A stretch of 61,809 nt of DNA from Chryseobacterium gleum (GTDB lineage: Bacteria > Bacteroidota > Bacteroidia > Flavobacteriales_D > Crocinitomicaceae). The stretch covers positions 1-61,809 of the forward strand of contig CAMAPI010000005.1 in the NCBI GenBank assembly GCA_945860065.1, given 5' to 3'. Under the pieces are notes generated by a model. That model was not told where the DNA came from and ran no database searches. It worked only from the letters and a program-made list of their open reading frames with translations. Both the position numbers and the translations under genes were made by a program. This document shows, piece by piece, positions 55,372 to 61,809 of the stretch; positions within the stretch are counted from its first letter, which is position 1; every line of letters starts with the position of its first letter.

Positions 55372-57375
55372 ATGAAAAAAACTACCTTATTTATTGCCTC
55401 TGTATTCTTGTGCAGCACTTCGTTTGCGCAATTATTCTCAGATAACTTCGATTCCTATCCTGCTGGTGCATTTTTAGGTCCACAATCAACTACATGGTCT
55501 ACATGGAGTGGAGCAGAAGGTGGGGCAGAAGATGTCGCAATCACCAATAATAATGCGAACTCTGCACCGAATTCAATTTATTTTGCCTCGACAGCTGCCT
55601 CTGGTGGACCACAAGATGTTATTTTGAAATTTGGACAATTATACAACAGCGGCATTTTTACATTGCAATCTGATTTTTATGTGAATGCTGGAAAAAATGC
55701 CTATTTCAATATTCAAGGTGCCTTGACACTTGGTCAAATTTGGGCGCTAAACGTGAACATGGATGCTGGTCAAGTTTCCATCGATGATGGAAATACCCCA
55801 AATCTAGCGGTTGGTTCGTACGCGGACGCAACTTGGTTTACGTTGAAAATCGAAGCGAATTTAACCTTGCATGTATGGAAAGCGTACATCAACGGAGCGT
55901 TAATTGGTTCTTGGACAAATGCCATCAACACAATGGCATCGGTTGACTACTTTCCTGTTCAAAACAGTCAGTATTTTGTAGATAACGTAAGTTTTGATCA
56001 CCAGACCTACACCTTGCCAAATTTAAATGCGATGGTGGCAAGTGTCAACATGGGCGGTGAAATTGCTGGTCAAAATGCAATCCCGAAAATAAGTGTTTTA
56101 AATGCGGGTGCTACACCAATAACTTCTTTCAATGTGAATTTGAATTACAACAGCCAGAACTACCCGTTCTCTGTAACGGGCGTAAATATTGCGAGTATTG
56201 GTACATACACAGTGAACATGCCGGCGAACGTATTGGTTCCAGGAAATCAGACATACACGGCAACGATTTCGAATATCAACGGTGGAAATGATGACATCGC
56301 TGGTGACAATACCTTGAGTGGTCAAATTGATCCAATTGTTCCTGCGGATGGAAAAATGGTTGTTGGTGAAGAAGCAACAGGTACTTGGTGCCAATGGTGT
56401 CCACGTGGAGCTGTTTTCATGGATTTATTTCAAACGAAATATGATCAATATTGGGCTGGAATCGCAGTACACAATGGCGATCCAATGACAAACTTTGATT
56501 ACGATGGTGGAATGGGTGCACTGATTAGTGGATACCCAAGTGCAGTGGTTGACCGTTTAGCATATGTAGATCCATCTGGAATGAGTCAAGATTTCTTTAC
56601 AAGATTACAAGTAGCTCCAGTTGCTACAATCGTTAACGGTGCGACATGGGATGCAACAACACGTGTGTTAAATGTATCGGTAACTTCGAATTTCGCTATG
56701 GCGGCAAACAGTAACTATAAAGCAGCTTGTGTTTTGACAGAAGATGAGGTGACTGGTACAGGTGCTGGTTACAATCAATCCAATGCTTACGCTGGTGGAA
56801 ACAACGGTGTGATGGGTGGATTTGAATTATTGGGTAGTCCAGTTCCAGCTTCATTAATGGTTTACAATCACGTAGCTCGTGCAATTGCCCCAAGTTTTAG
56901 TGGAATGCCAAATAGCTATCCTGCTACAGTAAATGCAGGTGATTCATACACGATGAATGTGAGTTTTACTTTACCTGCTGATTGGGATGAGACGAAAATC
57001 CACATCATTGGAATGATCATGGATCCCACAGGAAAAATTGACAACGCGGGACGCGCAACAATCACTGAAGCAGTAACAAATGGATATGTAGTTGGGATTT
57101 CTGATGTGCCAACGGTTTGTTTTTCAGGTTTAATGTCGGTTTATCCAAATCCAGCTTCTACAGCTGCAACGGTTAATATTCAGATCATTGAAGCGTCAAA
57201 TGTTTCGATGAAATTAGTTGACTTCGCTGGGAAAGTAATGAGTGAGAAAGCGTATGGATCTATTCAGGGTTACTACGATATAAATGTAAATACAAGCAAT
57301 TTCAAAGCAGGTGTTTACTTTGTTGAGTTAACTGTTAACGGACAAACAATATCGAAAAAATTGATCATCGAATAA
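55372..57375 (+). CDS. T9SS type A secreted protein with Omp28-like thioredoxin region
   Basis: About 667 residues from the ATG at 55372. The signal peptide ends at SFAQ. The first 200 residues resemble a concanavalin-like beta-sandwich (FSDNFDSYPAGAF, YFVDNVSFDHQTY), followed by a CARDB-like region. At about residue 335-345 EEATGTWCQWCPRGA gives a CxxC motif of the Omp28 family, followed by PSAVVDRL (a cis-Pro like region). The end is the type A sorting signal: VYPNPASTAATVNIQI, DFAGKVM and FKAGVYFVELTVNGQTISKKLIIE. It is exported by Sec and T9SS. The role of the redox-like motif outside the cell is unknown. A terminator follows. Confidence 0.9.
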   Translation: MKKTTLFIASVFLCSTSFAQLFSDNFDSYPAGAFLGPQSTTWSTWSGAEGGAEDVAITNNNANSAPNSIYFASTAASGGPQDVILKFGQLYNSGIFTLQSDFYVNAGKNAYFNIQGALTLGQIWALNVNMDAGQVSIDDGNTPNLAVGSYADATWFTLKIEANLTLHVWKAYINGALIGSWTNAINTMASVDYFPVQNSQYFVDNVSFDHQTYTLPNLNAMVASVNMGGEIAGQNAIPKISVLNAGATPITSFNVNLNYNSQNYPFSVTGVNIASIGTYTVNMPANVLVPGNQTYTATISNINGGNDDIAGDNTLSGQIDPIVPADGKMVVGEEATGTWCQWCPRGAVFMDLFQTKYDQYWAGIAVHNGDPMTNFDYDGGMGALISGYPSAVVDRLAYVDPSGMSQDFFTRLQVAPVATIVNGATWDATTRVLNVSVTSNFAMAANSNYKAACVLTEDEVTGTGAGYNQSNAYAGGNNGVMGGFELLGSPVPASLMVYNHVARAIAPSFSGMPNSYPATVNAGDSYTMNVSFTLPADWDETKIHIIGMIMDPTGKIDNAGRATITEAVTNGYVVGISDVPTVCFSGLMSVYPNPASTAATVNIQIIEASNVSMKLVDFAGKVMSEKAYGSIQGYYDINVNTSNFKAGVYFVELTVNGQTISKKLIIE

Positions 57376-57397
57376 GATCAAGAAATAGTAAACAAGG

Positions 57398-57430
57398 AAA
57401 AGGACTGCTGAAAAGTGGTCCTTTTTTTTT
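57398..57430 (+). terminator. Intrinsic terminator of the T9SS cargo gene
   Basis: AAAAGGAC... / ...GTCCTTTT stem with GAAA tetraloop, closed in the middle by two wobble pairs and ending in nine T. It overlaps the purK stop on the other strand, so it may serve both genes. Confidence 0.87.
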
Positions 57431-58544
57431 ATGCGATGACGCGAATGAGCGCTTGGACTTTCTTCGTCTTTTCACGGACTTCATCCATGTTTGAACCGGT
57501 GATGGTGACGTGTCCCATTTTGCGGAAGGACTTCGTAATTTCTTTCCCGTAAATGTGTGGATAAACACCAGGAATGGATAAGATGTCTTTCAATCCTTCA
57601 TAGATTGCTGGACCCTCAAATCCTTTTTCTCCAACAAGGTTGATCATCGATCCGCATTGGATTAATGACGTATCGCCCAAAGGTAAATTGAGAATGGCAC
57701 GTAAATGCTGTGCGAATTGTGAAGTGTGGCAAATTTCAATCGTGTGGTGTCCGCTGTTGTGTGGACGTGGAGCGATTTCGTTCACCAATAAACTTCCGTC
57801 GTTCGTTAAAAAGAACTCTACGGCAAGAAGTCCAACCATGTCAAGTTTCTGGATGATGTCCTTCGCAATTTCATCTGCTTGTCGTTCAACGTCCGAGTTT
57901 ATGTCTGCGGGAGAGAACAAGAATTCCACCAAATTCGCTTCTGGATTGAATTCACATTCCACACAGGGAAAGGAAGTCATTTCGCCATTCTCATTTCGAG
58001 CCACGATCACGGAAAGTTCTTTTTGAAATGGAATTTTATTTTCAATGATGCTTGGTTCATCGAAAGATGTAAGTGCATCAGCTTCTGACCTCAGAATATT
58101 CACTCCTTTTCCATCGTAGCCGCCTGTACGAAGTTTATGTACAATGGGAAAGCTTGCTTTTGCTAATAAATCAACTCGATTTTCAATGAATGCAAAAGGA
58201 GCAGTTGGAATGTTTTGATCGATATAAAATTGCTTTTGCAGACCTTTGTCGCGAATGATGCGCAATACACGCGGTTGCGGAAAGACTTTCACGCCTTCTT
58301 TTTCAAGGTCCTCCAACGCCTCAATGGATACATTTTCAATTTCCACCGTGATGAGGTCTTTGTCCTTGCCGAATGCATACACGGAATCGTAATCCGTGAT
58401 TAGTCCACAAGTAAAGGAATGAGCGAGTTGTGCACAAGGAGCGGAAGGATCCGCGTCCATCATGTGTAAGTGAATATTTAAGTTCGTCGCTTCTTGAATG
58501 AGCATGCGTCCAAGTTGTCCGCCACCAAGAACTCCTACTTTCAT
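57429..58544 (-). CDS. purK: N5-carboxyaminoimidazole ribonucleotide synthase
   Basis: About 371 residues of the ATP-grasp family. MKVGVLGGGQLGRMLIQEA opens the protein, KLRTGGYDGKGV and EKELSVI-like residues line the ATP site, and VNEIAPRPHNSGHHTIE is the family signature. It makes N5-CAIR from AIR, bicarbonate and ATP, and PurE (4200) uses the product. The start at 58544 matches the family; longer frames would run over the promoter at 58576. It is divergent from hpt. Confidence 0.95.
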   Translation of the reverse strand: MKVGVLGGGQLGRMLIQEATNLNIHLHMMDADPSAPCAQLAHSFTCGLITDYDSVYAFGKDKDLITVEIENVSIEALEDLEKEGVKVFPQPRVLRIIRDKGLQKQFYIDQNIPTAPFAFIENRVDLLAKASFPIVHKLRTGGYDGKGVNILRSEADALTSFDEPSIIENKIPFQKELSVIVARNENGEMTSFPCVECEFNPEANLVEFLFSPADINSDVERQADEIAKDIIQKLDMVGLLAVEFFLTNDGSLLVNEIAPRPHNSGHHTIEICHTSQFAQHLRAILNLPLGDTSLIQCGSMINLVGEKGFEGPAIYEGLKDILSIPGVYPHIYGKEITKSFRKMGHVTITGSNMDEVREKTKKVQALIRVIA

Positions 58545-58575
58545 TTTATTGCCGTACCAAATACCTTCCATGCAA

Positions 58576-58583
58576 CAAAGATA
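58576..58583 (-). promoter_or_regulatory. -7 element TATCTTTG (purK promoter)
   Basis: Reads CAAAGATA on the + strand, 31 bases before the chosen purK ATG. Confidence 0.6.
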
Positions 58584-58643
58584 CAGCAAGGAAATTAAAC
58601 CGATGGATTTCAAAGAAAATTTTCAATTAAGCCCTCAAAATCG

Positions 58644-58651
58644 TACCTTTG
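58644..58651 (+). promoter_or_regulatory. -7 element TACCTTTG (hpt operon promoter)
   Basis: Exact TAnnTTTG seven bases before the hpt ATG, giving a predicted leader of only about four bases. Confidence 0.65.
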
Positions 58652-58658
58652 TGCCGGT

Positions 58659-59198
58659 ATGACCGATGTACGCACCATTCATGATAAACAATTCCATTCC
58701 TACATCAGTGAAGCGGAAATCCAATCAGTCGTTGAGAGATTAGCGAATGACTTGGAAAAGGACTATCAAGGTAAGGAACTTATTTTTCTATCTATATTGA
58801 ATGGTTCCTTCATGTTTACATCTGATTTAATGAAGTCCATAAACTCGAATGTGGAAGTTTCGTTCGTGAAGGTGAGTTCGTATATTGGGACGAGTACTTC
58901 CGGAAGGGTCGATGAGTTAATTGGGTTAAACACCAGTTTAAAAAATAAATCAGTGATCATTTTGGAGGATATTGTCGATACAGGGATTACGATTGATAAG
59001 GTATTGACACTGTTGAAATCTGAACAGATGGATTCTATCGAGATTTGTACCTTGTTATTCAAGCCAGATGCATTTCTAGGTCGCAAGAAACCGAAATACA
59101 TCGGGATGGAAATCCCAAATAAATTTGTTGTAGGCTATGGTCTAGATTACAACGAATTAGGAAGAAATTTAAAAGAGATTTATCAATTAATAGACTGA
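58659..59198 (+). CDS. hpt: Hypoxanthine phosphoribosyltransferase
   Basis: 179 residues. The PRPP-binding motif is VIILEDIVDTGITIDKV, preceded by the flexible-loop region SSYIGTSTSGRV; LFKPDAFLGRKKP and the NKFVVGYGLDYNELGR end are typical for Hpt. It salvages hypoxanthine, and often guanine, into IMP or GMP. It is the first gene of the hpt-adk-obgE-pap2-crcB operon and divergent from purK, so purine synthesis and salvage genes share a promoter region. Confidence 0.95.
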   Translation: MTDVRTIHDKQFHSYISEAEIQSVVERLANDLEKDYQGKELIFLSILNGSFMFTSDLMKSINSNVEVSFVKVSSYIGTSTSGRVDELIGLNTSLKNKSVIILEDIVDTGITIDKVLTLLKSEQMDSIEICTLLFKPDAFLGRKKPKYIGMEIPNKFVVGYGLDYNELGRNLKEIYQLID

Positions 59199-59201
59199 CA
59201 T

Positions 59202-59774
59202 ATGTTAAACATTGTATTATTTGGACCTCCAGGAGCAGGAAAAGGAACGCAATCGGAACGTTTGATTGAAAAATATGGATTGATTCACCTGTCCACAGGA
59301 GATATCTTTCGAGCAAATATTAAAGGCGAAACAGAGCTTGGTGCTTTAGCAAAAAGTTATATGGATAAAGGACAATTGGTTCCGGATTCTGTAACAATAG
59401 AAATGTTGCGTTCAGAAGTGATGAAACATGAGTCCCCTACAGGATTCATCTTTGATGGTTTTCCGCGTACAAATGCGCAAGCAGAAGCATTGGATGAGTT
59501 TTTGAACGAATTAGGTTCAGGTATCAGCCTGATGTTAGCCTTAGAGGTAGAAGAAAATGAGTTGAAAACACGTTTGTTAAACCGTGCTAAAGTAAGTGGA
59601 AGAGCTGATGATGCAAATCCAGAAGTTATTGAAAGCCGTATTCATGTATACAACCAGGAAACTGCGCCTGTAAAAACGTTTTATCAAGCTCAAAATAAGT
59701 TTACATCCATCAATGGAATTGGAAGTATTGATGAAATTACTAACCGTTTGTTTCAAGAAATTGATGCAATTTAA
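59202..59774 (+). CDS. adk: Adenylate kinase
   Basis: 190 residues, the short form without the zinc lid. P-loop GPPGAGKGTQSERL at the N-terminus, LSTGDIFRANI, GFPRTNAQAEAL and the lid RAKVSGRADDANPEVI are all present. It equilibrates ATP, ADP and AMP. It follows hpt by three bases. Confidence 0.97.
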   Translation: MLNIVLFGPPGAGKGTQSERLIEKYGLIHLSTGDIFRANIKGETELGALAKSYMDKGQLVPDSVTIEMLRSEVMKHESPTGFIFDGFPRTNAQAEALDEFLNELGSGISLMLALEVEENELKTRLLNRAKVSGRADDANPEVIESRIHVYNQETAPVKTFYQAQNKFTSINGIGSIDEITNRLFQEIDAI

Positions 59775-59783
59775 AGCCTAACA

Positions 59784-60785
59784 ATGGCATCTGACAATTT
59801 CGTTGATTACGTAAAAATCCACTTAACCTCTGGTAACGGAGGTGGAGGTTCAACACACTTTCGCCGTGAAAAATACATCCCAAAAGGTGGTCCTGATGGG
59901 GGAGATGGTGGACGTGGTGGACACATCTACTTGCGTGGAAATAAACAATTGTGGACTTTACTTCACTTAAAATTTCATAAACATGTCAAAGCTGGACATG
60001 GTACGCACGGTGCGGGAAATATGAAAACAGGTTCTCAAGGCGAAGATAAATACATTGATGTTCCACTTGGCACCTTGGCTAAGGACGGTGAAACTGGAGA
60101 GATTTTATTTGAAATTACACAAGACGGCGAACAAGTGATTATACAACCTGGTGGTAAAGGGGGGATGGGAAATGATAATTTTAAATCTCCAACGAATCAA
60201 ACACCACGTTATGCGCAGCCAGGCGAGCCGGGACAAGAAGGTTGGAAGGTTTTGGAAATGAAACTTTTAGCGGATGTTGGTCTAGTTGGATTCCCAAATG
60301 CTGGAAAAAGCACCTTGCTTTCTGTGGTTACAGAAGCAAAACCTGAAATTGGAGACTACGCGTTTACGACCTTGCGTCCTAACTTAGGAATCGTTTCTTA
60401 TCGTGATCACCGTTCATTCGTTATGGCGGATATTCCGGGAATTATCGAAGGAGCACATACAGGAAAAGGTCTCGGACTTCGTTTTCTACGTCACATTGAG
60501 CGAAATTCTTTATTGCTATTCATGATTCCAGTAGATAGTGATGACATTAAAAAAGAATACAATGTCTTGTTGAACGAGTTGAAACAATACAATCCTGAGT
60601 TATTACACAAAGAACGTTTGTTGGCGATTACGAAAAGTGATATGCTGGATGATGAATTAATTGGACAAATGAAAAAGGATATTCCGAATATTCCGCACGT
60701 ATTCATTTCATCTGTCGCTCAAAAAGGAATCGTTGAACTGAAGGATTTGATTTGGAAGCACTTAAACGATGATATCGCAGATTAA
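59784..60785 (+). CDS. obgE: GTPase Obg/CgtA
   Basis: 333 residues. The glycine-rich OBG domain (residues 2-160; [26 protein letters not shown]) is followed by the G domain with G1 [13 protein letters not shown]3 DIPGII and G4 TKSD. The C-terminal OCT domain of some homologues is missing, as is normal for Bacteroidota. It acts in 50S ribosome assembly and growth control. It overlaps the PAP2 gene by 17 bases. Confidence 0.97.
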   Translation: MASDNFVDYVKIHLTSGNGGGGSTHFRREKYIPKGGPDGGDGGRGGHIYLRGNKQLWTLLHLKFHKHVKAGHGTHGAGNMKTGSQGEDKYIDVPLGTLAKDGETGEILFEITQDGEQVIIQPGGKGGMGNDNFKSPTNQTPRYAQPGEPGQEGWKVLEMKLLADVGLVGFPNAGKSTLLSVVTEAKPEIGDYAFTTLRPNLGIVSYRDHRSFVMADIPGIIEGAHTGKGLGLRFLRHIERNSLLLFMIPVDSDDIKKEYNVLLNELKQYNPELLHKERLLAITKSDMLDDELIGQMKKDIPNIPHVFISSVAQKGIVELKDLIWKHLNDDIAD

Positions 60786-61356
60786 TTCGTGGGATGAAGA
60801 ACTCGTGTTGTGCGTAAATGCGCAGCACAATGGTTTCCTTGATCAAATCATGTGGGGACTTTCGTCGAAGTGGTTGATTTTACCCATGATCATCGGACTG
60901 ATTTTTGTATTGCGGATTCAACAAAAATCGTGGAAGGAAATTGGTATGTTCCTGCTTTTTGGAACGCTCATGATCATTTTGTGCGATGTGATTTCAACGC
61001 AACTTTTTAAGGAAGTTTTTCACCGTTTTCGTCCTTCACACAATGTTCGAATCGCAGAGCAACTTCATTATCATTTATTTTCGGATGGTTCTCCCTATCT
61101 AGGGGGAAAATACGGATTCGTTTCCTCTCACGCCGCTAATTTTGCTGGATTCGCTGTTTTCTTTTGGTCTTCCTTTGTCAAATCATGGATGAAAAGCGTG
61201 ATCGTTTCCATCGTTCTGTTGGTCATGTATAGCCGCATGTACTTAGGTGTTCACTATTTCACAGATGTCTTTGTTGGCGCTTTGCTTGGAATGTTTATTG
61301 CGTATGTGATGCGTCGCTTTGTATTGTCGCGTTTTGTTAAAATCAACGAAGAATGA
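60769..61356 (+). CDS. PAP2-family membrane phosphatase
   Basis: 195 residues, about five to six membrane helices. The three phosphatase motifs are visible: [23 protein letters not shown] (the usual PSGH reads SSHA) and [16 protein letters not shown]. Family members dephosphorylate phosphatidic acid, undecaprenyl pyrophosphate or lipid A. The gene begins inside obgE and ends overlapping crcB by four bases (ATGA). Confidence 0.92.
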   Translation: MISQINSWDEELVLCVNAQHNGFLDQIMWGLSSKWLILPMIIGLIFVLRIQQKSWKEIGMFLLFGTLMIILCDVISTQLFKEVFHRFRPSHNVRIAEQLHYHLFSDGSPYLGGKYGFVSSHAANFAGFAVFFWSSFVKSWMKSVIVSIVLLVMYSRMYLGVHYFTDVFVGALLGMFIAYVMRRFVLSRFVKINEE

Positions 61357-61709
61357 ATTGGATCTTCGTTTTTATTGGCGGTGGACTTGGTAGCTTGGCG
61401 CGTTTTGGCATGAGCAAAGCCTTACCTTACAAGCAGGGATTCCCATGGGCAACCTTCTGGAGTAATTTACTGGCGTGTGTGGTTTTTGCGCTGCTTATGT
61501 ATTTCAGTACGAAAATCCCTAAAACAGATTGGCTTCATCCCTTATTACTTGCTGGATTCTGTGGTGGCTTCAGTACGTTTAGCACTTTTTCCCACGAGAA
61601 TTTTCTCTTACTTTCCAACGGACAATACAGCATCTTTGCACTCAATGTGCTTGTGTCATTGTTGGCTGGTATAGCTGTTTTCGCGCTGGTGGTTCGTTTA
61701 AACGCGTAA
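61353..61709 (+). CDS. crcB: Fluoride ion channel CrcB/Fluc
   Basis: 118 residues with four membrane helices. GGGLGSLARFGMSKALP at the N-terminus, FWSNLLACVVFAL with the conserved Asn, and GFCGGFSTFSTFSHE are the Fluc signatures. Fluc proteins are dimeric channels that expel fluoride. No fluoride riboswitch precedes it; it is the last gene of the hpt operon. Its 3' end overlaps the convergent dehydrogenase gene by 12 bases. Confidence 0.94.
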   Translation: MNWIFVFIGGGLGSLARFGMSKALPYKQGFPWATFWSNLLACVVFALLMYFSTKIPKTDWLHPLLLAGFCGGFSTFSTFSHENFLLLSNGQYSIFALNVLVSLLAGIAVFALVVRLNA

Positions 61710-61809
61710 AGTCGATAATCCACCATCGATACCAATGATTTGACCGGTTACCCACGAAGCTTTTTCTGAAAGTAAAAATGCGGCATACGCTGCCATGTCT
61801 TCCACTGTT
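61698..61809 (-). CDS. Short-chain dehydrogenase, C-terminal part only
   Basis: The reverse strand from the window edge to a TAA at 61698 encodes the last 36 residues of an SDR: EDMAAYAAFLLSEKASWVTG followed by QIIGIDGGLSTLRV. This is the usual C-terminal end (FLxSxxAxxxTGxxxxVDGG) of classical SDRs such as FabG-like enzymes. The gene begins beyond the window. Confidence 0.85.
   Translation of the reverse strand, partial: TVEDMAAYAAFLLSEKASWVTGQIIGIDGGLSTLRV

Noticed and set aside
1-61809. CRISPR arrays, tRNA or rRNA genes, insertion sequences, prophage or defence islands
   Set aside because: I looked for repeat-spacer patterns, cloverleaf-like gaps, transposase or integrase genes and flanking repeats. 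The gaps are all short, and every gene larger than 200 codons belongs to a housekeeping, metabolic, transport or secreted-protein category or is an orphan without mobile-element signs.

Overview
The window looks like a chromosomal segment of a Bacteroidota bacterium, most likely of the order Flavobacteriales. The evidence is: two type IX secretion (T9SS) cargo proteins, one with a type B gliding-motility C-terminus (21302-24007) and one with a type A sorting tail (55372-57375); a short primary sigma factor without region 1.1; families largely confined to Bacteroidota (DUF4290, DUF4197); and the Bacteroidota -7 promoter element TAnnTTTG in front of most transcription units. Base composition is AT-rich and even, genes are packed tightly, and I see no tRNA, rRNA, CRISPR array, insertion sequence or prophage. 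A family-level placement such as Crocinitomicaceae would be a guess.

Layout. 1-2.9 kb: the 5' part of a fused acyl-CoA mutase/G-protein (icmF, cut by the window edge), a small unknown gene, and an overlapping YkgJ-like/histone-deacetylase-like pair. 2.9-8.2 kb: a short-chain dehydrogenase, tatA-purE, a NamZ-like exo-muramidase lipoprotein, and an FtsX/LolC-like permease followed by an Smr-domain protein. 8.2-14.7 kb: a large unknown membrane protein with a lipase-like serine motif behind a ferredoxin, a divergent LuxC-like acyl-CoA reductase, map, a small membrane protein and lpdA. 15-19.7 kb: purL-DUF4290-murA-thioredoxin-like operon. 19.7-24 kb: operon on the minus strand with a T9SS adhesin-like protein, a DUF4197 lipoprotein and a nucleoside phosphorylase. 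24.3-28.7 kb: gdhA, a small secreted protein plus a glycerophosphodiesterase-like lipoprotein, and efp-gcvT. 28.9-36.8 kb: parE-parC, two genes of unknown role (membrane protein, DUF2891) and cmk. 36.9-40.9 kb: a long-form gap, rpoD and a DegQ-like protease. 41-46.8 kb: dapF-GNAT-mltG, followed without a break by a glycosylasparaginase with a twin-arginine leader and a GH2 beta-mannosidase. 46.8-51.2 kb: trpS, plsC-gatC-glycosyltransferase, trmB and an unknown gene. 51.2-54.5 kb: two tandem POT peptide transporters. 54.5-61.8 kb: tcdA, a T9SS cargo protein with an Omp28-like region, purK, hpt-adk-obgE-pap2-crcB, and the 3' end of a short-chain dehydrogenase.

How the genes fit together. Much of the window is core metabolism: purine synthesis and salvage (purE, purK, purL, hpt, adk, nucleoside phosphorylase) and cell wall synthesis and turnover (murA, dapF, mltG, NamZ-like). 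The rest is information processing and surface or secreted functions. The most distinctive points are a MurA whose catalytic cysteine is replaced by aspartate (expected fosfomycin insensitivity), and an apparent N-glycan-core degradation pair fused onto a cell-wall operon. A third is a set of promoters placed so close to their start codons that several mRNAs should be leaderless. I did not find a convincing new multi-gene defence or secretion system; the least explained genes are at 1084, 8164, 12680, 33602 and 50613. No gene-free stretch exceeds about 300 bases.
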